Source: Mesorhabditis belari
Taxonomy: Eukaryota; Nematoda; Chromadorea; Rhabditida; Rhabditidae
DNA: 64,000 nt
Direction: 5' to 3'
NCBI GenBank assembly: GCA_958450365.1
Contig: CAUEEP010000904.1
Location: forward strand, 372,001-436,000
Made by a program: the position numbers and the translations under genes. Shown here one piece after another: positions 10,178-21,252 of the stretch; the first letter of the stretch is position 1; each line of letters opens with the position of its first letter. The notes beneath the pieces are model-generated. The model saw only the letters and a list, made by a program, of their open reading frames with translations, made no database searches and had not been told where the DNA came from.

Positions 10178-11753
10178 TACATTTTTTGAGTGTTTTCTTG
10201 TTCCTAAATCACTCTGATCAGAAATTATCCGCCTTTTCAAGAAGCCTTGCAAACTGTCCATGAGATAAACACAGTTTCGCATGTTTTTGAGACTATTTTA
10301 TGTTTTTTATTTTGACCAGAGATTTTATTCTTTTAAAATAACAATTGAATTGTTACTTAAAACAAAAGTGTACATTTAAAAAGGTTTTTTTGGAAAGGTT
10401 TTTCAATTGAAAGCAAGTTCACATAGGTGAACACTATGACAATCCCCCTCCAGCGCACTACAATGCTTCTTTGGAGAGCTAGGTGGCTCTGATCAGGATG
10501 ATTTAGGTGTAGAGATGCTCCCCAGAATTCTCACCTTCAAAATACTATATAGTAAATCCAATTTTGATATGATTTTTAGCTGGAAAATGGAGCTTCTTTT
10601 GTAAAGTGTACGGGAAGTTTTTGATCACCCTGTAAATCGCCAAAAATATGCCCTTATTCGTTCCTAGGCGTAAACGGATATTGACTAGAATTTGGGTTAA
10701 GTTAAAGAGAGTGGATCCTTTTGTTATCCCGCCATCTCTAACACCCCGACAACCCAACTCAACTCCTCCAACATATTAGAGGGGAGTCCCTGTGAAATGA
10801 CCGACCTGAACTGCAGTTGCATAGACCCAGAAGATATGTATCTTTATTTACAGTAGTACGATAAGACGAATAGATTACAAATGAGTGAAAGAGGGGGGAC
10901 TCCAAGTGAGAGCCTCACTTGTCCTCCCAGGCAATCCCAAGGACCGCCCCTTCTCGGTCCGATGTAAGGGATAAGCCCAGGGGAGAACACATTTACATAA
11001 GAATAAACAAATCATTCAATAATAACAATAGTAACTAAAATATCAGTTTGGCTCGAAGCTGACACAATTTTTGAAAGTCCCCTTGAAAAAGCGGGACAAA
11101 AATCATACCTAATTTGTCTGAACAAGTCCTATGACAAGAATCCCTTCTTTCTACGTACCGTTAAAATTAACGGCTTCGTAACAAGTGTGAATCCCCATAA
11201 AGATATCCCGAGATCCGGCTGGTCCAAGTGCATCGCCAATGTGTGAGCAATTTAGGTTTTGATTCATTACTTTGTTAATGGAAACCCAACTTTGTTCACA
11301 CTCTCATCAGTGTGACTTTGTTCACACTCCATGTCTCGAATCTTACAATGATGAAGTTGGTGGAAGAATCTCTCAAAGGATAAGTTGAGCACAGGGGTGA
11401 ACACATTTGCATAAGAATAGAAAAATCATTCAATAATAACAATAGTAACTAAAATATCAGTTTGGCTCGGAGCTGACACCCTTCCTCCCCCGATAATATT
11501 CCCCGCTCACAGGAAAGACCATTTTTTTTGCTAGATAAAGCTCTTCTGATAAGAAACTGAAAGCTATTTATGCCGCGAAATAGTTATTAGCATCATTGCG
11601 AGGTTTTTTTTTGAGTCAATCTTTGTCATCTTGATCAGACTTAGATTAGAGATTGGACTTTAACTTTCCTGACAAAAAATGTGTTTTTTTTCCACTATCT
11701 TATTCTAATCGACTAAAAAGATCAAAAAACATTCACTCTTTCACCAAATTTAG
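10178..11753. repeat. Intergenic DNA with a 90-bp direct repeat
   Basis: No gene was recognised. A block starting near 10977 (GAACACATTTACATAAGAAT through CAGTTTGGCTCGAAGCTGAC) recurs at about 11393-11480 in the same orientation with a few changes. This could be a pair of ends from an old LTR-type or other element, but no coding part lies between them. Confidence 0.4.
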
Positions 11754-12024
11754 CAAGCAATCAACCGGGTGAGAGCCCATTTCCACGACGATTTCGCGGA
11801 AGTGAGCGTCGATGAATTGAACGAGGCCTTTCACAAGGAATGTGACATTATGAGTGGTTACAATATTATTATGGTAAAAACTTTTTTTCCTTTCTATAAA
11901 CAGAAAAGAAAACGTTTAGAAGCTTGTTTGCAAGGGTGAGGTGGACGCGAAAAAAGAAGAGACTTGGGGCGAAATTCAAGTTGGACGCACAACAGAACGA
12001 ATGTGCAGAGATCGGTGTCAATAA
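11754..12024 (+). CDS. 3' end of an unrecognised protein gene
   Basis: Exon 11754-11873 (40 codons, after acceptor TTTAG) and exon 11920-12024 join in phase 0 over a 46-nt intron to give 74 residues ending ERMCRDRCQ and a TAA that overlaps an AATAAA poly(A) signal. Visible pieces include HFHDDFAEVSVDELNEAF and KECDIMSGYN, with four or more cysteines near the end. Upstream exons were not found. No family could be assigned. Confidence 0.45.
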
Positions 12025-12146
12025 AGTTTATTGAGCTTGACAGAAGTGATTAATGTGTACAAAGATTGCTGAAGTTATTTTACATTGGTTGATATCCTTA
12101 ATCATGATCTACAGTCTCATGAGTAATGATGATGTCGGATATCAAT

Positions 12147-12338
12147 TGTACTGCTCCTCTAGAGCAGTACAATCCTCTAGAGCAGTACAATCCTCTAGAG
12201 CAGTACAATCCTCTAGAGCAGTACAATCCTCTAGAGCAGTACAATCCTCTAGAGCAGTACAATCCTCTAGAGCAATACAATCCTCTAGAGCAGTACAATC
12301 CTCTAGAGCAGTACAATCCTCTAGAGCAATACAATTGA
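12147..12338. repeat. 18-bp minisatellite (CCTCTAGAGCAGTACAAT)
   Basis: Ten nearly perfect copies of an 18-bp unit. Because 18 is a multiple of three, every frame gives a hexapeptide repeat, which explains long ORFs here on both strands. No signal that it is coding. Confidence 0.9.
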
Positions 12339-12739
12339 TACCCGAAAAATTGGGATAATTCTCGCATTTAGATCTAAAATCTCATAAAAAATGACGAAAT
12401 CAAGTCCAGAAAACTTAGGTTAAAGTCTTTCCTAGTCTTAGTCTTTCCAATCCAATCCAATCCAAATACCATGCTTTCAATATCAACCAGAAAGAAGCTA
12501 TCAATCGAAGCTAATTTCCGTAACCGAATATCACAGGCTAGGTACAATGTGATCTTTTGATTGCTTCTCATTTTCAGGGCATTTGTCCTTTTTTGGGTCA
12601 ATTATCGTGGGATTTGTGATCTCATCAGTCGGCTACATTTACAAGGGAAGGTCACAAAGGTGATGTGGTGATGGGAAATGAGAGCTAGACCATCAGATGC
12701 AGAATTTTGCACCCGTGATCAAAACAAAAATTTGTCAGC

Positions 12740-12970
12740 TTGTTCCATCGAATTCTTCAAGAAGCCGTTTTAAATCACTCCTTCAGGACGCGTGGACTAA
12801 ATGCGGATGCACATTTTGTTCCTTTCCAAATACCAGTTGATGTGTGCTTCCGAGTTGACGACAAAAGGTGCGAGACGATGAATTGTGGATCAAACGCTTT
12901 TCTGTGTTGTGCTAAGTGCGATATCAAATTATGCTTCATTCATTTTATCGATTATTTTCATATTTGGTGA
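12740..12970 (+). pseudogene. Possible piggyBac C-terminal Cys cluster fragment
   Basis: The frame contains KRCETMNCGSNAFLCCAKC followed by DIKLCFIHFIDYFH. This resembles the C-terminal Cys-rich domain of piggyBac transposases (C-x-C near C-x2-C, then LC and a terminal His). No catalytic region or ends are nearby. The assignment rests on the Cys/His spacing alone. Confidence 0.35.
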
Positions 12971-12987
12971 TTTTTTCTATGATAATT

Positions 12988-13607
12988 TTATTGTTTTTTG
13001 TACAAATTATTTGAAAAGTTGCTTTTTTGAACTGAAATTGAAGGAGATTGCTTAGGTTGATCTAAAATATTAGGGTGGTGCAAAAGAAACTGCCGATTTG
13101 ACGGTAAATTCAAAAAAAGATGGCGTTCGATGGTGACATGATCAGAATGGAATATTTTCGCAAGGTCTCGAGCAGATTGGCATGGATCGGCCTGAATAAC
13201 GTCCCGCAGCTTGGCTTCGTTCACGACTTCTGGCATCGAACCGTGCTCGTAATCTTCCAAAGCCTCGTCTCCCTCTCGGAATCGTTGAAACCAAGTCTGA
13301 CACTGCCTGAGAGACAAACTGCCATCTCCGAAAGCAGCACAGAGAGAACGATGCAATTCGGCAGCAGACTTTCCAATTTTGAAGTTAAACAGTAATGCTG
13401 CTCGTAGCACAAACTTTTGCTCGACCATGATCTAAATAAAAAATATAAGCCTTTTTAAATAAAATAAAAAATAACCAAAAAATTCAAATGTCAAAATAAA
13501 TAGCAAACAAATATGCGAAGAAAACATAAAAAAAATGCCGTTAGCATCGCTCGTTTCTGATAAATCAGAGCTGATACCCATCGGCAGTTTCTTTTGCGCC
13601 ACCCTAA
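12988..13607 (-). mobile_element. mariner deletion derivative (minus)
   Basis: TIRs TTAGGGTGGTGCAAAAGAAA and complement, with TA on both sides, bound 13070-13607 (538 bp). The minus ORF from 13428 encodes MVEQKFVLRAALLFNFKIGK, WFQRFREGDEALEDYEHGSM and a second HTH (ARDLAKIFHSDHVTIERHL), then runs out of the element's deleted middle. The catalytic domain is gone. It belongs to a different mariner subfamily from those at 9586 and 52618, judged by TIRs. Confidence 0.85.
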
Positions 13608-13639
13608 TAGAATTTCCAAAAAAAAACAAAAGAAAGAGA

Positions 13640-13690
13640 AGTAAACCAATGGACTACTGTGCGAGCACTCTACCACTCGGCTACCGTTGC
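13640..13690 (-). pseudogene. 5' half of a tRNA-like sequence
   Basis: The minus strand reads GGTAGCCGAGTGGTAGAGTG, a good A box, then an anticodon-arm-like segment. The B box and 3' half are missing. Confidence 0.35.
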
Positions 13691-13979
13691 CGTTCCCCCT
13701 TAGCTTACGAAAGTCCTTAAGAATATAGGGTGTTCCAAAAAAAATCAGTTCAGCTAGATTTTTCTCAGCATTTCTAGTGGCTCCTGGAGGTTGTTGTGGT
13801 GCCAAAATGAATATTTTGCGCGAGCAAATTGTTGATATTTTTTCACTTTTTCCCGATTTCTTGACTCCCCAATACATGAGATTTCTGAGCCACCATGGTC
13901 ACCACCACCACATGGGCCACCACCATGAGACTTTTGCCATAAAATTAAAACTTTCTACTGGTACCGTGGTGCCATATTA

Positions 13980-14515
13980 TTAGGTTGGCCGGAAAGTTCT
14001 TTCCGTTTTTTGACGCTAGATCTAACTTTTTATTTTACACATCAAAAATGCCAAATAAAAAAACAGAATTTATCTACTCGAAATATTCACCGTCAACATC
14101 AATAACATCCTGCCACTTATCCGGCAACAAATAGATTCCGCGGCGGTAAAACTCACGTGGCTTCGAATCGAAAAACTGAGTGAGTGACAAGCGCATTTCC
14201 TCGACGTTTCGAAAGATCTTTCCACGCAAATGATGCTCCAGAGACCTGAAAAAATGATAATCGGACGTCGCCAGGCCAAGCTTCGAGTTCAACGCCAAAG
14301 AAGGACTTTCGTCAAGAGAAGAGGCTGCTTTGCGTTTTTTGGGACCGACGTCACGTGATTCATTGGGAGCTGTTGGAGAAGGGCCAGACCGTGAGGTCTT
14401 GCGTTGTCATGAAGCAAAATGACTGGTCCTTGACGGTTGCGCATCTTCCGGCGAAGTCGATCCAATTGCTCACAATACAGCGCAGCGTTGACGGTCTGGC
14501 CCTTCTCCATGGTCA
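13980..14515 (-). mobile_element. mariner 3' fragment with transposase C terminus
   Basis: A mariner end TTAGGTTGGCCGGAAAGTTC lies at 13980. Minus-strand frames encode the middle (CEQLDRLRRKMRNRQGP, ILLHDNARPH with the second catalytic Asp) and the C terminus (TSDYHFFRSLEHHLRGK, REFYRRGIYLLPDKWQDV). The pieces lie in different frames, and the 5' half and its TIR are absent. It is dead. Confidence 0.8.
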
Positions 14516-14949
14516 CCATGGTCACCTTGATACTTGATGACCAATGTCAGATCAAAGGCTGCGAGCTTTTAACGTAAAAAGTCTTTATTTTGTACTCTCA
14601 TTCTGAGTGAATGTGGTCAAATTCGATGCAGGTACTTCTTTTGGAGTCGACACGATTCGATTCGTTTTCGTGATTCGGCGGCAGTGGCTGAAAAGCTGCG
14701 TTTTTTTTGGGTAGGAATAAACAAACCATTCAGGTTTTACAAAGGATTATGTTGATTTCACACTTTATTGGTAATAAGAGCAACGATGCAGCGTAAGCTG
14801 TTATCTAAATGTTGAATTTAAGCATGTTCTAATGCATGAGATCAGAAAACCAATAAGATCATGTTAAACATGTTTTAAAAGGATGTTGGTATTTATAAGG
14901 TATCAGCCAAAAAACCCGCCTAAAAGATGGCTTTTCTGGCTGCATGGGT
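14516..14949. other. No gene seen
   Basis: AT-rich DNA between a mariner fragment and the 19-bp array; no supported exon, RNA or element ends. Confidence 0.4.
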
Positions 14950-15230
14950 TTATCGCCGTGACGCAGTCGGGAGGACGCTTGTCTACGACCCGGGTTCGAT
15001 CACACGACCCGGGTTCGATCACACGACCCGGGTTCGATCACACGACCCGGGTTCGATCACACGACCCGGGTTCGATCACACGACCCGGGTTCGATCACAC
15101 GACCCGGGTTCGATCACACGACCCGGGTTCGATCACACGACCCGGGTTCGATCACACGACCCGGGTTCGATCACACGACCCGGGTTCGATCACACGACCC
15201 GGGTTCGATCACCCGTAGTGTCACTCAATT
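14950..15230 (+). repeat. 19-bp minisatellite built from a tRNA T-arm
   Basis: Twelve copies of CGACCCGGGTTCGATCACA at 14986-15212. The preceding sequence ATCGCCGTGACGCAGTCGGG and the following CCCGTAGTG look like the remainder of a tRNA-like sequence whose T-arm, with B-box core GGTTCGATCAC, has been amplified. Each unit therefore carries one potential TFIIIC B box. ORFs across it are artefacts of the repeat. Confidence 0.8.
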
Positions 15231-15290
15231 TTGTGACAGACAGATAGACACTGCTTTTTTATAGATAGCAGAGCAATAGGCCAAGTCTAC

Positions 15291-18200
15291 TCACAACATG
15301 GCTATGGCAACTCGTCGATAGTCGCGAATGAAATAGATCATCGTGATCGCGTCCATCAGAGGGTAAAGAGCCACCATCACGACCACGTAGTTACACCTGG
15401 AAATGGGACAATACTAAAAATCTAGTAATCCTAGCTATGATACTCGTCACTTTGTGATGCCACACACTCACCATACTCCAATTGGAATTGCATTGAATGA
15501 GGTGAAATGTGTGAACATACACGGAATTCCCTCCATCAATAGAGGGCAGGCAGTCTGAAAAAAAAGGTGATTGAGGACACCAAATTTTAAGGACAAATCG
15601 TTGGTCGTTGATTGTTTTAGTAGCTTGCATAATAGAACTTTGAAATTTCGAATTGCTAGTTTCCAAGATTATCTACTTTGAAGTCTATCTAATCTACGAA
15701 TTGAAGACTACGATCCATGAGAGGGTTTTTAATATTGATCTACTAGTTGTAATTAGAGTGTGTTCCTCTCAAGAAATAGTGTAAAAGAGAAAACGGGTTA
15801 CGGTAGAAAACAACTGAATATCTTGAATATATTCAATGTATATTCAATCTTGAATATCTTCTACAATTTACAAGATATTCAGCTTATTTGAAATGCACCC
15901 GTTTCCTATTTTGCACTATTTCTTGAAAGGAAAAAGCTCTAATATTGATAATCATAAATAGCTGAAAGTGAGGCGATCTTAAAGACATTATAATTTTCTA
16001 ATTTTGATAGCTAATCTTATTCTAATCTAATCTTAGTTACCTTGATATTACTATTGTTATTGGCTAACTGAATGGGTTAACTAATGGGCTAACTGACTGG
16101 CGCTAATCGTTAAACACAAATTTATGTAGAGGGAAAATACATTGAATTCTAACAAAACCATATTGATTAGAGTGTGTTTCTCTCAAGAAATAGTACGAGA
16201 TAGGAAACAGGTTACGGTAGAAAAACAACTGAATATCTTGAATATCTTCTACAATTTACAAGATATTCTGTTTATTTGAAATGCACCCGTTTCCTATTTT
16301 GCACTATTTCTTGAAAGGAACACACTCTAGTTGTAATAGTTGATCTACTCTGCTGTAATAGTTGATCTACCAAACAAGAAACACTGTACTGCACTAGATA
16401 TTCTACCTTAATCCAAAGTGTCAACGCATTTCCAAACCCGTATTATTTCTTCCATTTCTTTTTCTATTGTCATTATTGCTATTTGCGACTGTACAATTAG
16501 TCGATTAGTCGAGTCTTGATATCATTTATTCTTCGTTCTCCTCTATTCTTGCACTTGGTTCAATTACCGAAGTTTGAGATATCCACCAAACTACAGAAAA
16601 AACTTAAAGCATAATCCCAACACTAAAGATTTAAGCAAATTTTGTCTTATAAAGCTGCACAAAACTAGTAAACCTAGTGTAAAACTAGGTCAAAACTAGT
16701 GAAGAAAGCCCGACTTGAGCGATCAAAGCGTTCAGTAGATCCATTTGGAGTCGTCGTGTTCGTTCACTCATTCTACTGCTCGAGATCGATCTGTGAATGT
16801 TCACAGTGAGCCAAACCTCAAAAAAGAACTATTTTCACTACTCTTTATGACCTAGATAAATTCGAAAAATAATTTCGCGGATATCTATCTCGAAAAATAG
16901 ATCTAAAACGTCTATTTCCAGGAAAAATTCTTCAAAACGAGGTTCCTGATCTAGAGTTCCTGATCTAGAGCTCCTTTCTTGACGAACCATTAGAATAAAC
17001 TTGTAAATAATGACGCTCATCACCATGAATGTTGCAAAAAGATTGAACGGTCGGTAGTGCTCAACGCCGTTTGTGTCGTTGAACTAAATTCTTTTCGTCT
17101 TTTCCCAGGAAACAAAGGAAAGTCGAGTACCGTAAAAGCTGTAATAGTAGGTATTATTTTTTCGCTGATCCTCTAGGGGAGTCACTATTAGCGGTTCTAC
17201 TATTACAGCTTTTACGGTAATCTAGTTAGTCACTACAAAAAATCTAGAGATCACCTTGAACAAAACGCCCCAAATAGGCGCTGTGTTGGCGTCGAGATCG
17301 TAGTAGTACGCTAGAGCTTCTTTCATATACGCCTGAACATTTTTCCTTTTCTTGGTCATCCATAACCTTTGTCTTACTCGATTCGCTCTCAAAAGGCACG
17401 CCTCTGCCTCGAGAAATCCCGTCCAAATGGAGAGATCAACCACCACATAAACGGTCATCAGAAGGATGATTGGCTTTCTTTTGAAAGTTGGAATCAATTC
17501 TGGCCTAAAATTCCCACAATTGATAAATACCTTTATAGTAAACGAACCTAGATAATAAATGAACTTTCCTTTCACTCTTCTTCCTTTTCTTTCCTATCTC
17601 TTCTTGAATAAAGAAGGCTTACGCTATCCGAAACCTATGCTATTTTTGGTCGCTGGTTCAATTCCGCTTGCCACCAAATTCTTTGCTTTTTTGTTACGCG
17701 CTTTTCGTAAGTATTAAGAGGTTTATTGTTTCAAGGTTTCAATAAATGTTTATTGTTCCAATAACAAAAAGCGTTTGTAAGTAAAGCACCCGTAAATGTC
17801 TCTGAAAGCTATGGAAAAACTTTAGTAAATACCTAATTACCTCTTTAAAAACACTATAATAATCATATAGAGTGTTCTTCGGAAGCTTTCAAAAAAAGCC
17901 AAAGACTTGGCGGTAAGCGGAATTGAACCTGCGAGTAAGGATGCTATCGATTTCGTAGTCTAGCACACTATCCCCTAGGCCACCATTGTTTTTACTGGCT
18001 CCCGGCGTGATGCCCTCTTATAAGTGAGGTCGCGTTTTGCCAAAAATTGCCGAAACTTTGGACACGTTTTTCTCAAAAACCAGGGTCCATAAGGGAAAAA
18101 AATAGAAATACGTGTTTCTTAGAATTCTACGGGGGAAAAATTTGGCGGTAATCGGAATGGAGTCCGCAAACAAAAATGGCATAGATTTCAAAGTCTAGCT

Positions 18201-21200
18201 AGGTCCGATTTCAAAAATCGGTGGTAAGTTGAAACAGTTCCCTAGACAGTGGTAAAGCGTCTGCCCGGTAGGCAGAAGGTCGAGGTCGGGGTCGAGAGGG
18301 TCGAGGGTTCAATTCACCATCGGAAATTTTTGCCATTCATTTTTTACTTTATTTCAAAGTCAGGAAGGAAGTCAGGAGTCATGAAAACGTTTAAGAAAAC
18401 ACGCCGGCAAAAAGCACTTTAGTGTCACTTTGATTGGGGTTAACCTCGATAGTAAACGGCTTTTGGAGAATTCCTCCAAGATAACAAAAGATTTTTAAAC
18501 CAATATATAGTTATAAGGCGGTTTAAATGTGGAATTATAATGGGATTAGGCCTTCCTTGTTTTCAGAAATGATATTTTGATTTATTTTTTGGTTTAAATT
18601 CTCGAATTTGTTATTGATTCTATAAATAATATTTGCTAATGAAGGTTTTTCGTCTCTCTATCCCCAGCACTCATTTACACTCACCGACACACAACCACGT
18701 ATCGATAAAGAAAGTGGAAAACGATCAAGACGAGCTGTTTATCGTAGAGAACCACCCAATAGAGAATCAAGTACTGTAAACGTTCTTAACGCCTTAAAAT
18801 AGATTAATAGATTGAAACCTGTCCAACAGTTTGACTGACATATCCGCTTAACGGAGAATATTTGGCCACATAGAAAACGAACGCGTTGCCGACCACGTGG
18901 AGACCCTGAAATATTAAAGGAAATTATGTATTAGACATGGACGAATTCAAAAATTTGATGTCCGAATCGAAGCTTGAAATTTTTTCTCGAATCCAATCGA
19001 GATCTCCAGATCCTGAGCTCATATTATAGAATATTTAGTATTATAGAGTATTTAGAGATATTATAGAGTATTTAAAGATTTGAATCACTCAACTTATCAC
19101 TTTTTCCAAAGGTACTAGGTATGATTTCAGAGTATCAGTTGCAAGACTAGAGTACTAGTCTACGAATATTTTAAAAGATTTCAAAGATAATAATTCTATG
19201 AGTTAAAGTCCAAGGTTAAAGTCCATTAGAGATGGCATCGACAAGCCGATCCCATCTCTAATGCCTATGATATGATCTTAAAGGAAGGCATAAAGCCCTC
19301 GCAGCAATGGGTAGCTCGTTGCCGGTGTAGCTGGTTGCGTGCCGGTGTAGCTCGTTGGTCGAGCGCTCGCCCGGTAGCGGGTTCGCCGGATAAGGTCACG
19401 GGTTTGAATCCCGGTGTCGACCATGTTTTGTATTCCCAGCTTCAATCCATAAAAGGGTCGGCGTGTCCAAATTTAACAACAACAAACGAACCGGCATTAG
19501 CGACAAGTGAACGATGAGATAGATGATGTTGAACGTCGCGAACAGCATCATCAAATACTTGTAGCGACCGAATTCAGGACGACTGAAATTGGGAGAAATT
19601 TTCCTTTCTTTGATATTGTATACTACAGAGTGTTCCCGGACTGGCTTGCAAATAAAAGCATAAACTTCGAGTATTTAGAGTTTTTTCTTAACAAAATAGT
19701 TTATTGGGACCTTAAAAACAAATAAATTACAACAATTGTTCGAAATTTCCATCATCAGCTACGATGCATTTCTTCAGACTTTTTTGAAAGCTCTTAATGA
19801 TGGTCGCACATTGTTGAACGGTGATACTCTCCCAGGCTTGTTTCAAAGCTGCTTTCAAATCCTCAATCGAATGAATCCTTTTCTGAGAAATCTTCTCTTC
19901 CATAATGGACCAAATGAAGAAGTGAAGCGGGTTCAAATCGAGGCTGTTCGAGGGCCAAATGTCTTTACAATTTAATAATTAAAAGATCAAAAAACATGAA
20001 AAAGACCAAATAAAAAACAAAGCCACTGACAAAACAACTTTTCTGACGCACTAAAAATCAGTCCGAGAACTTTTGCGACACCCTGTATATTGTAATACTC
20101 CGCTTTCTCATCCGTCAAAAATTAGGATTTCAATTTTTCATTTGTCTTTCGCTTCTTTATACTAATTTGCTCAGATTATTTAAAAAGTTATAAAAGATTC
20201 TAACGGGAAAAGACCATAAATCGATCTTTCGGAAAACGGAAAACGTAATTTCGAAGAATGAAGTGAAAGCAGTTACTCAATAGAGGAACAAGTTTCAGTT
20301 TTTTTCAGAAATTGATCCAGTCACAAGTTCAATGAAGAGAGTTCTTTTATATACAATACTCGTATTTCTTTCTTTTATAAAAATATACTTGGAACAATCT
20401 ACCGGGAGTTAGATTGTTTATAATGGATTAGCCTATAATCAATGGATTAGCCTATAATCAATGGATTAGCTCTACTAGTTTTGAACGCCAAGCCAAGGCA
20501 CACAATAGTTTTTTATTTGTGGAAAGAGCAAAAAGCTGTTTGCACGGCGTATTCTATTAGGTTGATGCAAAAGTCTCTTTCATTTTTTTCGTCTGCCGTT
20601 TCAAGCCAACAAATGCACCAATTAAACTACGGTTGATTTCATTAGAAAAACCAATTATTTTTCTGCAAAATAACATTAAAACGGGTTTAAAAATATTTAA
20701 TGCCTGGATTTTCTTGAGAGTATGAAGTCGGGTAGTCAAAAAGGGCTAACTCGATGATGCGGTTTAGACACCTTAGCTAAAGAAAACCTATCTTCGTGTC
20801 AATAGATAAAAGATAGAGAAAAAAAACGTTTGATATTTCGCCAAAATTTCAGAGAAATTCATTCAGCCAATTTTTCCGTAGAGTTTTTTATAGATTTTTA
20901 CGAAAAAGGCGTTTTTCACTCTCGAATTTGCTTGAAAGTGAACCGAAATTCATTTAAAAAGATGCAAATTGAACAAAAAAACACTTTTTTTATAGAGCAA
21001 ACTATAGATTAATTGGTGAATTTGTTACTTTTTAACAGAAGTACGAAAAAAATGAAAAAGACTTTTGCATCAACCTAATAATTGGCAGGAGTAACTTGAA
21101 AAAGTACAAAAAGAGTTTTGGCACAACTGGTTGCTCGGGTTCAAAAAAGTGTCACTTCTTCACCTGTGTCTAGCGATTAAAAACACCAAGAGACAATTGG

Positions 21201-21252
21201 CGACGACAGCCGTCGAGCTGCCGAATTGAATAATTGAGTGAACCGTTGACAT
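15291..21252 (-). CDS. Str-family seven-transmembrane chemoreceptor
   Basis: Eight exons close in frame: 21164-21252, 19513-19582, 18819-18905, 18685-18773, 17255-17504, 16715-16816, 15472-15554 and 15291-15396, for 291 aa. TM1 is in exon 1 (SSTAVVANCLLVFLIARHS). Exon 2 has the Str hallmark GRYKYLMM. Exon 4 has VFHFLYRYVVVCR at the TM3 cytoplasmic end. Exon 6 has RTRRLQMDLLNALIAQ. The last exons hold EGIPCMFTHFTSF and YPLMDAITMIYFIRDYRR. This matches the nematode Str/Srj pattern (PF10326) through to the C-terminal YR motif. It would be a plasma-membrane receptor of sensory cilia by family knowledge; the ligand is unknown. It is slightly short for the family (about 330). The exon 6 acceptor (TTTTTTGAG) and exon 2 donor (GTTCAC) are weak. 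Large introns hold MITEs, a Tc1 relic and tRNA-like sequences. Confidence 0.85.
15754..16331. mobile_element. Two MITEs with TTAGAGTGTGTTYCTC ends
   Basis: Copies at about 15754-15945 and 16168-16331, both in one Str intron. Each runs from TTAGAGTGTGTTCCTCTCAA (or TTTCTC) to GCACTATTTCTTGAAAGGAA and shares an internal CAAGATATTC/GAATATCTTG hairpin. A related element with the same outer sequence is at 51016-51337. Confidence 0.7.
17134..17219. mobile_element. Short palindromic MITE
   Basis: TACCGTAAAAGCTGTAATAG at the left pairs with CTATTACAGCTTTTACGGTA at the right over 86 bp, so the whole unit can fold as a hairpin. It lies in an intron of the Str gene. It resembles the ends of the element at 48306-48577. 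Confidence 0.75.
17910..17986 (-). tRNA. tRNA-like sequence, possible Arg-ACG relic
   Basis: The minus strand has A box GTGGCCTAGGGGATAG, an anticodon region GACTACGAAATC and B box AGGTTCAATTCCG at correct spacing. The outer acceptor stem pairs only in part (GGTGG with CCGCC). Two weaker relatives lie nearby, a 3' half at about 17630-17690 on the plus strand and a degraded copy at 18138-18205. Confidence 0.4.
18236..18330 (+). tRNA. tRNA-like sequence with long extra arm
   Basis: A-box-like TAGACAGTGGTAAAG is followed by a perfect 5-bp anticodon stem TCTGC/GCAGA around loop CCGGTAG, an expanded GGTCGAGG repeat in the variable region and a B-box-like GGGTTCAATTC. The acceptor stem is poor. 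Likely a tRNA-derived relic. Confidence 0.35.
19341..19423 (+). tRNA. tRNA-like sequence
   Basis: A box GTGTAGCTCGTTGG, loop CCCGGTAGCGGG and B box GGGTTTGAATCCC are present. The 5' part GCCGGTGTAGCT is repeated just upstream at 19321. It shares the loop CCGGTAG with the sequence at 18236. It lies in a Str intron. Confidence 0.35.
19626..20086 (-). mobile_element. Tc1-like element, internally deleted
   Basis: The right end reads ACCCTGTA after TCCGAGAACTTTTGCGAC; the left end CAGAGTGTTCCCGGAC is degraded. The minus-strand ORF 19727-19936 encodes the transposase C terminus (MNPLHFFIWSIMEEKISQKR, SIEDLKAALKQAWESI, then a terminal DDGNFEQLL). The N-terminal and central domains are deleted. It lies in intron 1 of the Str gene. 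Confidence 0.75.
20557..21078. mobile_element. mariner-type MITE, 522 bp
   Basis: TIRs TTAGGTTGATGCAAAAGTCT and complement flanked by TA. The interior has no transposase motif. It sits in intron 1 of the Str gene, just downstream of exon 1. Confidence 0.8.

Noticed and set aside
12053..12367. Long ORFs in three frames over 12.1-12.4 kb
   Set aside because: They arise from a perfect 18-bp tandem repeat; 18 is a multiple of three, so frames stay open without coding meaning.
14883..15247. Two overlapping ORFs with RSHDPGSITRPGF-like repeats
   Set aside because: They are translations of the 19-bp T-arm minisatellite.
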